Assembly (NCBI RefSeq): GCF_008329705.1
Contig: NZ_VTSX01000001.1
Location: 1-64,000 of the forward strand
Origin: Chryseobacterium sp. SN22
GTDB taxonomy: Bacteria; Bacteroidota; Bacteroidia; Flavobacteriales; Weeksellaceae
Direction of reading: 5' to 3'
DNA: 64,000 bases
Shown piece after piece: positions 53,951 through 62,563 of the stretch. The position numbers were made by a program, and so were the translations under genes. The stretch's first letter is position 1, and each line of letters opens with the position of its first letter. The notes beneath the pieces are model-generated. The model worked only from the letters and a program-made list of their open reading frames with translations. It did no database searches and was not told where the DNA came from.

Positions 53951-54290
53951 ACTTTTCACATGCAGATTCTGCAGATTAATTTAATAGAATAAGTTTTCTA
54001 TGGGATTTAAAATTAACACTTTAACAAGCTACGCTTTTAGAATAAAATTATTTTAAACAATAAAAATCTGCACCATCTGCAAAATCTGCGTGAGATTTAT
54101 TTAACGCAAAGTCTTATTCCTCTAATGAATATAAAGAAGGAATCAGCAAGCTGATTAATAAAGCTTACGGGGCGCTTCGCGCAGCAAATTTATTTGTCAT
54201 TGCCACCTGAAATCGGCGGTATGAAACTTCCATCTTTGCGTTGAAAAATTCCTCAAAAAAATCTGCGCCATCTGCAAAATCTGCGTGAGA
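53951..54290. repeat. Composite AATCTGC repeat region
   Basis: The 372-base gap 53930-54301 holds two direct copies (54062-54095 and 54255-54290) of an about 34-base unit beginning AAAAATCTGCRCCATCTGC and ending AATCTGCGTGAGA. An inverted diverged copy lies at 53951-53980. AACGCAAAG (54103-54111) and CTTTGCGTT (54233-54241) form an additional inverted pair between them. A short hairpin GGGGCGCTTCGCGC lies near 54169-54182. No gene is supported. Confidence 0.65.
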
Positions 54291-54301
54291 CTATGAAGAC
54301 C

Positions 54302-55000
54302 TTATTTTCCCAGCACAAACACCGCCGGGATTTTATGAAGTTCAGTTTTTTGTTTCTGCCAGTCCTTAATCGTTTTGGTTTTGATAAATTCGTGTCCGGG
54401 ATCGTTGATGTTCGCTGCGATGCAGAGTTGGGTATTCGGTGAAAGAAACTTTGTCAGGTCTTCGAAAAGCGCATTGTTACGGTAGGGCGTTTCCATAAAG
54501 ATCTGGGAATACCCTGTCTTCTGAACCTGGCTTTCCAGTTGCAGGATCTGTTTTTTCTTTTCTCCTTTATCAATCGGAAGGTAGCCGTTGAAGGTAAACT
54601 CCTGGCCGTTGAAACCGCTGGAAATCAAAGCCAGAATGATGGATGACGGACCGGAAATCGGAATGACCCGGATGTTTTTTTCATGGCACCACTTCACCAT
54701 CAGGTTCCCGGGATCGGCAATACATGGCAGACCCGCTTCGGAAAGCAATCCAAAATCCTGCCCTTTCAGCATCAGTTCCTGCGCTTCTTTAATATCGGCA
54801 TTTTCCGTGTATTTATCCAGAAGAAAAAGCTTCAGATCAGATTGCTTTTTCTCCGGTGCAAAAAACTTAACTACCTTTCTTGCGGTTTTTTCGTTTTCCA
54901 CAAAGAAGTAATCCGTCTGCATGATATAATCCTGAATCACAGGCGCAAAGTGGGTAATGGACGTGTTTTCCGAAAGATAGGCAGGAAGTAAAAAAAGCAT
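54302..55000 (-). CDS. RsmI-like SAM-dependent rRNA ribose methyltransferase
   Basis: The 232-residue protein belongs to the tetrapyrrole methylase fold. Motifs are FFVENEKTARKVVKFF near the start, LLSEAGLPCIADPG (about residue 94), and VIPISGPSSIILALISSGFNGQEFTFNGYLP, the RsmI hallmark. RsmI methylates C1402 of 16S rRNA at the ribose. It lies 37 nt downstream of the phosphatase gene and close to dnaA, an arrangement common in Flavobacteriia. The exact target is inferred. Confidence 0.88.
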   Translation of the reverse strand: MLFLLPAYLSENTSITHFAPVIQDYIMQTDYFFVENEKTARKVVKFFAPEKKQSDLKLFLLDKYTENADIKEAQELMLKGQDFGLLSEAGLPCIADPGNLMVKWCHEKNIRVIPISGPSSIILALISSGFNGQEFTFNGYLPIDKGEKKKQILQLESQVQKTGYSQIFMETPYRNNALFEDLTKFLSPNTQLCIAANINDPGHEFIKTKTIKDWQKQKTELHKIPAVFVLGK

Positions 55001-55037
55001 ATTGGAGTATTTTTAATTTAAATAAATTGATTTCTTG

Positions 55038-55487
55038 TTAAGATAAAACCTGTTCAGCCATCTTATTGCAGCCCGCTTCCAAAAGCTGGAAGACGTGCTC
55101 GAATTCATCGGCTCCGCCCCAGTACGGATCAGGAACTTCGGCATTTTCGTAGTCTCCCAAAACTTCCAGGAAAAGCGACACTTTCTGTCTCTGTTTTTCG
55201 GTTCTGGCTTTTGACACCACATCCGCCATCACATCGATATCCATGCAGTAGATTTTATCGAACTTTTCAAAATCCGCGGCCGTAATGGGTCTCGATCTCT
55301 GCTTTGAAATATCGATCCCGTGCATGGCAGCCGTTTCGATGGCTCTTTTATCGGGATGTTTGCCTTCGTGCAGAGAAATTGTTCCGGCAGAATCAATCAG
55401 GAAACTTGCAGGAACTTTTGTTTTCATAATTCCTTCGGCCAACGGGCTCCGGCAGATGTTCCCGAGGCAGACCATTAATATGTTCAT
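55038..55487 (-). CDS. Low-molecular-weight protein-tyrosine phosphatase
   Basis: The 149-residue enzyme has the P-loop VCLGNICRSPLAEG near the N-terminus (Cys7, Arg13 of CX5R) and the acid segment EVPDPYWGGADEFEHVF near residue 118. It hydrolyses phosphotyrosine in the cytoplasm. A -7 box TAGCTTTG lies at 55508-55515. The RsmI-like gene follows by 37 nt and is likely cotranscribed. Arsenate reductases share the fold, but the Asp-Pro motif fits phosphatases. Confidence 0.93.
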   Translation of the reverse strand: MNILMVCLGNICRSPLAEGIMKTKVPASFLIDSAGTISLHEGKHPDKRAIETAAMHGIDISKQRSRPITAADFEKFDKIYCMDIDVMADVVSKARTEKQRQKVSLFLEVLGDYENAEVPDPYWGGADEFEHVFQLLEAGCNKMAEQVLS

Positions 55488-55507
55488 TGTTCAAATTAAT
55501 TAAGGTA

Positions 55508-55515
55508 CAAAGCTA
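55508..55515 (-). promoter_or_regulatory. -7 box TAGCTTTG of the phosphatase-methylase unit
   Basis: A perfect TAnnTTTG match on the minus strand, 20 nt before the phosphatase ATG. Confidence 0.5.
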
Positions 55516-55571
55516 AATAAAAAATGAAGAATAAAATTATTCTCCATTTTCTATATTTATCATATGTATTC

Positions 55572-57026
55572 TTATTGTCTGATCCTTTCGCCCAGTTCTT
55601 TTACATATTTCTTGATCTCTTTATCGATCTTCGAAACATCCTTGATGGTATCGCAGGCATACATTACTGTTGAGTGGTCCTTCCCTCCCATTTCAGCACC
55701 GATCTTCGTGAAGGTGGAATTGGTAAGCTCTTTGGAAAAATACATTGCCAATTGTCTCGGAAGCGCAATTTCCCTTTTTCTTGTTTTGGATAAAAGCTGC
55801 TCTTTTTTGATCCCGAAATAATCGCAAACCACATCCTGAATGTAAGGAATATTGATGACCTTTTTCTGGACAGCGGCAATCTTGCTTATCGTTTCTTTTA
55901 ATAAATCAAGACTAAGATCGGTCTTATATACGGTAGAATAAGCGATTACCGAATTGATGATCCCGATCAGCTCTCTTACGTTGGTCTTAGCTTCCGCCGC
56001 AAGGAAATCGAGCATATCATCAGGAAGAACGATTCCGTCCCTGCTTAATTTATCCACGATGATTTTCTTACGGGTAGAAATATCCGGGGATTTGATCTCT
56101 GCAGAAAGCCCCCACTTGAAACGGGAAACGATCCGGTCCTGAATGTCCATAATATCGGCCGGCGCCTTATCAGAAGTCAGGATAATCTGTTTTCCATTTT
56201 GATGCAGGTGGTCGAAAATATGGAAAAAGCTGTCCTGGGTCGCCGATTTTCCGGAAAGAAACTGGATATCATCGATGATCAGTACATCCACCATCTGGTA
56301 GAAATTCGCAAATTCCGTCTGCTTATGGGCTTTGGCTGCCGAAATAAACTGCTGGATGAATTTTTCGGAAGAAAGATACAGAACGATCTTGTCCGGGAAC
56401 TGACTTTTCACTTCCAGACCTACGGCCTGCCCAAGGTGGGTTTTCCCTACTCCGTAACCTCCGTATAAAAATAACGGGTTGAAAGCGGTAGCTCCCGGTC
56501 TTTTGGCAATTGATCTCGCCACGGTCGCTGCAAATTTATTGCTTTCTCCTTCTATATAGTTATCAAAAGAAAAATCTGATTTCAGGTTGGAATTGATATT
56601 GACTTTCTTAATTCCCGGGACAACGAAAGGATTGACGATATTGGATGAAAAGCCTTGCGGCATCGTCTCCTGCACTTTCGGTGTAGGTGTATTTTTGCCT
56701 TTCATATTCATGGTAATCGGCTTATCCAGACCCGCAGGTTTGTTTTCGATTACTGAGTACCATAATTTCACTCCTTTTCCGATATTTTTTTTCAGGGCAG
56801 CAGAAAGAAGGGACAGGTAATTATCCTCTATATATTCCTTGTAAAAATCACTCGGCACTATCAGCGTAAGGTTATTGTCCACCAAAGAAAGCGGCTGCAC
56901 CTTATCGAACAGCAGATCGAAAGATTTTTCAAGTTTTTTCAGGTCAGAACTATCTTCAGCTGCGTTGAGATTATCGCGCATGAACTGAAGGCACCTCTGC
57001 CATATCATCATTAAATTTTCATCCAT
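55572..57026 (-). CDS. dnaA: Chromosomal replication initiator DnaA
   Basis: The product is 484 residues from ATG 57026 (MDENLMMIWQRCLQFM), the usual N-terminal start; a frame 20 codons longer is unlikely. Domain I (1-85) recruits helicase loaders. Domain III is AAA+ with Walker A GGYGVGKTHLGQAV and Walker B VLIIDDIQFLSG. Domain IV has the DnaA-box-binding helix-turn-helix with KRREIALPRQLAM-type sequence, and GGKDHSTVMYACDTI. It opens the origin and begins replication. The gene is divergent from the thioesterase gene. Confidence 0.98.
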   Translation of the reverse strand: MDENLMMIWQRCLQFMRDNLNAAEDSSDLKKLEKSFDLLFDKVQPLSLVDNNLTLIVPSDFYKEYIEDNYLSLLSAALKKNIGKGVKLWYSVIENKPAGLDKPITMNMKGKNTPTPKVQETMPQGFSSNIVNPFVVPGIKKVNINSNLKSDFSFDNYIEGESNKFAATVARSIAKRPGATAFNPLFLYGGYGVGKTHLGQAVGLEVKSQFPDKIVLYLSSEKFIQQFISAAKAHKQTEFANFYQMVDVLIIDDIQFLSGKSATQDSFFHIFDHLHQNGKQIILTSDKAPADIMDIQDRIVSRFKWGLSAEIKSPDISTRKKIIVDKLSRDGIVLPDDMLDFLAAEAKTNVRELIGIINSVIAYSTVYKTDLSLDLLKETISKIAAVQKKVINIPYIQDVVCDYFGIKKEQLLSKTRKREIALPRQLAMYFSKELTNSTFTKIGAEMGGKDHSTVMYACDTIKDVSKIDKEIKKYVKELGERIRQ

Positions 57027-57133
57027 AAATATGCCCCGATTAATTCTTTTGTTAGTACTCTTTTCAGAAGGACGACAAAGGTCCATAATTTTTATTTTAA
57101 AAAAAAATATTGTGCTTATTGATTATTTAAAAA

Positions 57134-57141
57134 TATATTTG
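57134..57141 (+). promoter_or_regulatory. -7 box TATATTTG of the thioesterase gene
   Basis: A perfect TAnnTTTG match 22 nt before the ATG at 57164, in the AT-rich divergent region with dnaA. No matching DnaA box was seen in this gap. Confidence 0.55.
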
Positions 57142-57163
57142 TATGTATAATCAAGCATAAAAA

Positions 57164-57574
57164 ATGATACATACAACCCACTCATTAAGAGTACGTTACG
57201 GAGAAACAGACCCTATGAAATACGTTTACTACGGCAACTATGCGGAGTACCTTGAAATCGGGAGGGTAGAACTTTTCCGCAGCATCGGAATGTCGTATAA
57301 TGAGATTGAAAATCAAGGAATTTGGCTGCCTGTTTCGGAGTATAAAATCAAGTACCTGAAGCCTGCTTTTTATGATGAAAAATTGGAAATTCATACCTAT
57401 GTAAAAAAAATTCCGGGCGTCAGGATTGAGTTTGAGTACGAGATTTTTAACGAACAAAATATCAAGATTACGGAGGCCTCCACGACCCTGTTTTTTCTGG
57501 ATGCCCGAACCAATAAAGTGGTAAAATGTCCCGATTACCTGATGAAGCTTATTGAAGCCCACTGGAATAAATAA
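57164..57574 (+). CDS. Acyl-CoA thioesterase, YbgC/4HBT type
   Basis: The 136-residue hot-dog-fold protein has the family signature RYGETDPMKYVYYGNYAEYLEIGR (given in parts: RYGETD, MKYVYYGNY, EIGR) with catalytic Asp near residue 16, and a long C-terminal helix. It hydrolyses short acyl-CoA thioesters. Together with pheA downstream and dnaA upstream it forms a gene order common in Flavobacteriia. It stands 90 nt before pheA. Confidence 0.9.
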   Translation: MIHTTHSLRVRYGETDPMKYVYYGNYAEYLEIGRVELFRSIGMSYNEIENQGIWLPVSEYKIKYLKPAFYDEKLEIHTYVKKIPGVRIEFEYEIFNEQNIKITEASTTLFFLDARTNKVVKCPDYLMKLIEAHWNK

Positions 57575-57664
57575 TTCCGGCCCGTTAATCATTTTCTTAA
57601 TGGTAAGATATTTTCCATTACCCATTCAATATCTATTATTATATTATTAAAAAAAAGAATATAC

Positions 57665-58513
57665 ATGAAGATTGCATTTTTAGGTCCTTATGCCAGTTTT
57701 ACCCAACTGGCCGCCAGCCAGCTTTTCCCCGGCAGAGAACTTTTGCCGCAGGCTAATATTTTAGATTGCTTCAACGCCGTTGAGCTTGGTGAAGCAGACC
57801 AAGCTGTAGTTCCGCTGGAAAATTCGATCGAAGGAACAGTTTCCATGACTCTGGATTACCTGTATAAAACTTCCGGCATCCGGATCGAAGCCGAAGCGGT
57901 GATGCCGATCGCCCACCATCTGATGGTGCATCCTGATTGTAATACTGAAAATCTGGAGAAAATTTATTCCCATCCTCAGGCACTGGCGCAAAGCTTTCAT
58001 TTTCTGGATTCCCGGTTTAAAGAAGTTCCCAAACAGGAGTATTCCTCTACGGCAGCGGCTGCCAAACACATTTCCGAAAACCCGCACCGAAACCTGGCAG
58101 CAGTGGCCAACCAATTTGCGGCAGATTTGTACGGCTTAAAAATTATTCACCGGAACATCCAGGATATCGAACAGAACCATACAAGATTTATTATCATCTC
58201 AAAAAAGCATGAAGAATATACCAATGATGCCCTGGAAGTCTTAGGAGAAAAATCCGGACTGCTGATTACCCTTCCTGAAGATTATGCCGGAGGGCTTCAC
58301 CAGGTACTTTCGGTTTTTGCCTGGCGTAAAATGAACCTCAGCAAGATCGAATCCCGGACTTTGAAAACAGGACTCGGAAATTACTTCTTTTTTATCAATG
58401 TCGTGGGCAGGTGGGAATCTGCTTTACATTATAATGCCCTTGAAGAACTGGCAGTCTTAGGTACTGACACCGGCTTTCTGGGAAATTATAAAGAATTCCT
58501 GTTAAAAAGCTGA
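57665..58513 (+). CDS. pheA: Prephenate dehydratase
   Basis: The 282-residue enzyme makes phenylpyruvate from prephenate for phenylalanine synthesis. The catalytic domain begins MKIAFLGPYASFTQLAA and has VVPLENSIEGTVSMTLDYL and the NHTRFIIISKK segment (Thr-Arg-Phe motif, about residue 178). A C-terminal ACT domain (about 195-280) with KIESRTLKTGLGNYFFFINV serves phenylalanine feedback inhibition; the usual ESRP is ESRT here. No chorismate mutase domain is fused. Monofunctional form as in Bacteroidetes. Confidence 0.95.
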   Translation: MKIAFLGPYASFTQLAASQLFPGRELLPQANILDCFNAVELGEADQAVVPLENSIEGTVSMTLDYLYKTSGIRIEAEAVMPIAHHLMVHPDCNTENLEKIYSHPQALAQSFHFLDSRFKEVPKQEYSSTAAAAKHISENPHRNLAAVANQFAADLYGLKIIHRNIQDIEQNHTRFIIISKKHEEYTNDALEVLGEKSGLLITLPEDYAGGLHQVLSVFAWRKMNLSKIESRTLKTGLGNYFFFINVVGRWESALHYNALEELAVLGTDTGFLGNYKEFLLKS

Positions 58514-58846
58514 CAAATTTTTTATCAATAATGCAAATCCCTTCTTTTTCAGTTTTCGGTTAAAATAATTCAATTTTTTCTATAGAATCTGAAACTGTTG
58601 TTGAGTGTTATCAACAGCCCACAACCAGGGCCTGAGAAGAATATTTCTTTTTATATTTCTCTAATTATTGATAAAAAATATTTATTATAAATATTTTAAT
58701 ACAAAATCAATATATAAGCAATATTTTAATCTATAAACACAAAAAATTAGAAAAAATTTAATTTAAAATAGTATTTTGCATAATATTTGATGAAGTTTTT
58801 ATGAAAAACTATCTGAGAATAAAGCTCTAACTAAAATTAAATTTTT
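58514..58846. other. Candidate replication origin region (AT-rich, TTATCAAYA motifs)
   Basis: This 333-base gap has no gene. It contains TTATCAATA (58522-58530), TTATCAACA (58608-58616) and the reverse TTATCAATA (58666-58674). The outer two form a perfect inverted 14-base pair TTTTTATCAATAAT/ATTATTGATAAAAA. A stretch of about 150 bases that is almost all A/T follows. These resemble DnaA boxes and an unwinding element. It lies 1.5 kb from dnaA where gene polarity changes. The consensus TTATCCACA is not exactly matched, so this is a candidate only. Confidence 0.4.
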
Positions 58847-59596
58847 ATGAACATGAAAACTAAAATTTGCAGTGCCATTTTAGCTTTAATGGCACTTCCT
58901 TTTGCGGCCCAGAGCGGTGCGGTGGGTATTAATACTACGACCCCTCAGGCAACCCTGGATATCAACGGAAATTTAAAAATCAGACAGGCTCCTACAGCAG
59001 CAAGTACTACAGGATATCAGATCCTGGCCGTCAACCAGAACACCGGCGGTGATTTTGAAGTATCGCGGCTCAATCCTCAGCTTATCGCAGACCTGGCTAC
59101 CCAGGGAGGAACTACCGGCGTAGCGGCATCCGTTTATTCTGCCCGGAAAACAGCAGGGGTGACTTTAGTATCTGCCACCGTTTTCCCAACCGGTTTCAGG
59201 TCGGTAAACTTCGTTAATGCAGAAAGAACGGTAGGATCTACGGCAGTATTTTCTGATGCGGACAATACGTATACCGTACCGAGTACAGGCGTTTACGCCA
59301 TCGGGTTCTCTTTCCGTTATGGAACGGGGCTTCAGGCGACTTTGCTAGCCAATTCTCCGGGTGTAGGGATCGTAAGAACCAGAAACACAACATCTACGGT
59401 GATTGACAGCAGACCTTTCAGCGGAGCAAACCTGGTCGTCCTTAATTTAACGATTTCGGAAGGAAGTGTGAACTCATTGTATCCTTTGCAGGCGGGTGAT
59501 AAGATCTCTTTCGGACTTACAGGATCTACCCTGCTGGATGCTACCATTCTGGGAACCAGTACGAGTTCTTTCTATATTTACAAAGTATCTAACTAA
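58847..59596 (+). CDS. Secreted VGIN-type protein with C1q/TNF-like C-terminal domain
   Basis: The 249-residue protein has a signal peptide ending near FAAQ and then GAVGINTTTPQATLDINGNLKIR, the same N-terminal motif as the tandem secreted proteins at 24.2-25.6 kb but with a different C-terminus. The last 130 residues form a beta-rich jelly-roll-like domain with GVYAIGFSFRYG and a terminal aromatic strand SFYIYKVSN. Likely exposed or released. Function unknown. A start two codons later is equally possible. Confidence 0.72.
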   Translation: MNMKTKICSAILALMALPFAAQSGAVGINTTTPQATLDINGNLKIRQAPTAASTTGYQILAVNQNTGGDFEVSRLNPQLIADLATQGGTTGVAASVYSARKTAGVTLVSATVFPTGFRSVNFVNAERTVGSTAVFSDADNTYTVPSTGVYAIGFSFRYGTGLQATLLANSPGVGIVRTRNTTSTVIDSRPFSGANLVVLNLTISEGSVNSLYPLQAGDKISFGLTGSTLLDATILGTSTSSFYIYKVSN

Positions 59597-59724
59597 AAAT
59601 CACCCTATTAAAGCAAATCTTATACCATCTAATTACTAACCGTGTTAATCACTATATCTTAATTTTAACTCATTATGCTTCCGTGTAATGGGTTAATTTT
59701 TTTTCACCGATCTAAACATTTGAT

Positions 59725-59732
59725 TATATTTG
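59725..59732 (+). promoter_or_regulatory. -7 box TATATTTG of the DUF2339 gene
   Basis: A perfect TAnnTTTG match 18 nt before ATG 59751; a longer open frame with a TTG start inside this box is ruled out. Confidence 0.6.
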
Positions 59733-59750
59733 ATCACCCAACGATTTGAA

Positions 59751-61958
59751 ATGACGTATGCAATCATCATCATCGCCGTACTGGCCATTTGTATTTTTAA
59801 TAATTACAATGAAAGGCTTAAGAGGCTGGAACGGGAAATTGCCGAACTGAACCGGAGAATAAATGAAAAAGGCCTGCATCAGTCCCGGAGTCTGACAGAA
59901 GCTGCTGCCAACACTCCGGAAAATACCGAAGCCCATACAATCCCGGCACTTTCCGTATCGGAACCGATTACGGATCCATTGCCGCACGAACAGAAAAAAG
60001 ACCGGCTTGCACCGGTATTTGAATTTTTAAAACAGAACGTCCTTACGATTATTGGAATTTTTACCCTGGTATTGGGAATCGGCTATTTTGTAAAATATGC
60101 CATCGACAAAAACTGGATCGGTGAAGCCCCGCGGGTGGGCATCGGATTCCTTGCCGGAGCAATCATTATGGGTACCGGCCATATCCTGAGGAGAAATTAT
60201 GCCGCTTTTGCATCCATCATTACAGGAGGCGGAATTGCAGTCCTGTATTTTACCATTACCATTGCTTTCCGGGAATATGAGCTTTTTTCGCAAGCTGCTG
60301 CTTTTATGATCACCTGCAGCATTACCTTAGTGTGTATTTTGCTTTCAAATTATTATAAAAGTGAAATCCTGAATCTTTTTTCCCTTTTTGGAGGGTTTCT
60401 TGCACCTCTGATGATCAGCACCGGGGAAAGCAACTATCTTTTCCTGTTTACTTATCTTACCGTTTTAAATACCGGAATGCTGGCTGTTGTTTTCCTGAAA
60501 AACTGGAAAAGCGCAGGCTGGGTCTCCTTTATCTTTACAACCATTTACCTTGCCTACTGGACGATAGAACAGACGGAAATGCTTAATGTCTATTTTTATA
60601 TTATTACCTATATCATTTTCTACCTCTTTGTCCTTCAGAAATATTTTAAGAAAAGCATTCTGCTTCCGTATGACATCCTGATGCTTGTATTGATTAATTT
60701 TACAGGTATTATCGGCCCGGTTTATATTTTTGAAACTTTGCAGTACGAACCGGTTATCATTTTTCCCATTGTTTTTGCTTTGTTGAACCTCAGTTTACTT
60801 TACCGGGAATATGTTTCCGGGAAATTCGGGATCAATTATTCCGTTTTTGCAGGAATAACGGTGAGCCTTTTTACTATTGCCGTTGCCTTACAGTTTAAGA
60901 CACATTTAATTACAAGTGTATGGGCAATTGAGGCCACCCTGCTGCTTTTCATCTGGAAAAAGAGCAGTCTCAATATCTTTAAACTTTGCTTTTATATTCT
61001 GTTTCCGTTAGTGATCATCGCACAGCTGGTTACCTGGACCGAATATATTAATGCCAGGGATCTCCACATGGTCTTCAACCCGGTTTTTCTGACCAGTGCC
61101 GTAACAGTAGTTACGACATTCGCCAACTTAATTCTGCTGAGAAAATGGTCCGGCAGTACGGATGAAACCAGCAGTTTCTTCGAAAACCTCTTTACGGTAG
61201 TAAGCTACGGCGTTATTTATATAGCCCTTCTGCTGGAACTCCTGTATCATATCTCGGCAAAGCCATGGATCGTCATCTTCAGTACCGCAATTTTGTACAG
61301 CATATTATTTATTTTCATCATTCTCTTATTCAGAAAAAAACTCGAAATCAACAAAATCCTGGAAATAGCCCTCGTGTATATATTTTGTGCATTGATTATA
61401 GGCAATACATTAATTTCCGGTTCCGGAATCGTTTCCCATTATTTAATGGGAAAATTATCCCTTGCTTTTTATACTACTTACCTGCTCTATTGGATTCCGT
61501 TTATCATTGTACTGGCATCCGTTTTACCGAAATCGCAGTTTTTAAAGATAAAACTTTCACATTGGTGGGCCTCGCTTGCCTTTATTGTTGCGGTGAGCGG
61601 TGAATTGTATAACCTGTATGTCCTGTCAAATGCCCGCAACATTTCAGAAGTCGCTTTTCTTACCAGACATTTCAGCCTTTTGTACCTTCCGATTATATGG
61701 GCAGTCCTTGCAAGCCTGTTCCTTTACAAAGGACTAAAAAGCGAAGCGGCAGAATATAACAAAATAGGCTTTATACTTATCGCAATTATGATCTTCAAGC
61801 TCTATGCTTATGATGTCTGGAAAATGGATAATGTATCAAGAATTATCGCCTTTATTATTCTGGGAATCATTTTGCTGCTGAGTTCATTCCTTTTTCAACG
61901 GGTCAAGAAAATCATCAGAAACATGGTGGAAAAAAAAGAGGAAAATACCAATTCTTAA
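59751..61958 (+). CDS. DUF2339-family polytopic membrane protein
   Basis: The product is 735 residues from ATG 59751 (MTYAIIIIAVLAICIF). It begins with one hydrophobic helix and a coiled-coil with repeated Glu/Arg (NERLKRLEREIAELNRRI), then about twenty hydrophobic segments with the DUF2339 signature (FVKYAIDKNWIGEAPRVGIGFLAG, RNYAAFASIITGGGIAVLYF). The family is widespread in Bacteroidetes and Proteobacteria and has no known function, perhaps in cell envelope or lipid traffic. It has its own promoter. No close partner gene is seen. Confidence 0.85.
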   Translation: MTYAIIIIAVLAICIFNNYNERLKRLEREIAELNRRINEKGLHQSRSLTEAAANTPENTEAHTIPALSVSEPITDPLPHEQKKDRLAPVFEFLKQNVLTIIGIFTLVLGIGYFVKYAIDKNWIGEAPRVGIGFLAGAIIMGTGHILRRNYAAFASIITGGGIAVLYFTITIAFREYELFSQAAAFMITCSITLVCILLSNYYKSEILNLFSLFGGFLAPLMISTGESNYLFLFTYLTVLNTGMLAVVFLKNWKSAGWVSFIFTTIYLAYWTIEQTEMLNVYFYIITYIIFYLFVLQKYFKKSILLPYDILMLVLINFTGIIGPVYIFETLQYEPVIIFPIVFALLNLSLLYREYVSGKFGINYSVFAGITVSLFTIAVALQFKTHLITSVWAIEATLLLFIWKKSSLNIFKLCFYILFPLVIIAQLVTWTEYINARDLHMVFNPVFLTSAVTVVTTFANLILLRKWSGSTDETSSFFENLFTVVSYGVIYIALLLELLYHISAKPWIVIFSTAILYSILFIFIILLFRKKLEINKILEIALVYIFCALIIGNTLISGSGIVSHYLMGKLSLAFYTTYLLYWIPFIIVLASVLPKSQFLKIKLSHWWASLAFIVAVSGELYNLYVLSNARNISEVAFLTRHFSLLYLPIIWAVLASLFLYKGLKSEAAEYNKIGFILIAIMIFKLYAYDVWKMDNVSRIIAFIILGIILLLSSFLFQRVKKIIRNMVEKKEENTNS

Positions 61959-62076
61959 AATACAGAAAATTAAACCCATTTAATTAATCCTTATCCTTTT
62001 ATAAAATTTTATTTACATTTTATAAAAAATAACTATATTTATCACGTTTTTAATCGTTACTTATTCCTAAACCATT

Positions 62077-62514
62077 ATGAAAAAATTATTCTACTCTTTT
62101 TTGTTACTGTCTTCGGCAACGCTGTTTGCCCAGAAGAACTCATCGACACGATTTGCAGTGGCCAACGATATCGTAGGAACGGTAGATATGTTCAGTACAA
62201 ATCTTAAAAGCTACGTACAGAGTACACGTACCTTCAAATCTGCAGCAGAACTCCCTCAAAATCTGAAAAAGTTTAATGCGATTGCAGAAAACGGACTGGT
62301 AGAATACAAACTGAAATCCGGATTCGGTACTTTGGACAGACTGCCTCTGTCTGATCTTAATGCCCAATACAACCTGGCAAAAAATACACCGGTCCTGATC
62401 GACGGATATGAATTTGCCAATACTGATACGCTGATCTACGGAAACTTATTAAGTAACGTTCAGGTGATCGATAATAAAGGAAGCAAGACGGTGTCCGTAA
62501 CTACTAAAAAATAA
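62077..62514 (+). CDS. Small exported protein of unknown function
   Basis: The 145-residue protein has a signal peptide ending in LFAQ (about residue 19), a helical segment in FAVANDIVGTVDMFSTNL and repeated polar beta stretches near the C-terminus. It has no Cys and no lipobox, so a soluble periplasmic or secreted protein is expected. It ends ahead of a bidirectional terminator shared with rarA. I do not recognise the family. Confidence 0.7.
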   Translation: MKKLFYSFLLLSSATLFAQKNSSTRFAVANDIVGTVDMFSTNLKSYVQSTRTFKSAAELPQNLKKFNAIAENGLVEYKLKSGFGTLDRLPLSDLNAQYNLAKNTPVLIDGYEFANTDTLIYGNLLSNVQVIDNKGSKTVSVTTKK

Positions 62515-62534
62515 TTTTTCCGGTCATATTTAAG

Positions 62535-62563
62535 CAAAGGATACTCAGCCGAGTATCCTTTAA
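62535..62563. terminator. Bidirectional terminator between convergent genes
   Basis: AAAGGATACTC (62536-62546) pairs with GAGTATCCTTT (62551-62561) around a four-base loop; flanking A and T runs serve both strands. It overlaps the rarA stop region by two bases. Confidence 0.8.

Noticed and set aside
57027..57163. oriC in the dnaA-thioesterase gap
   Set aside because: No DnaA-box-like motif was found there; the gap after pheA has several.
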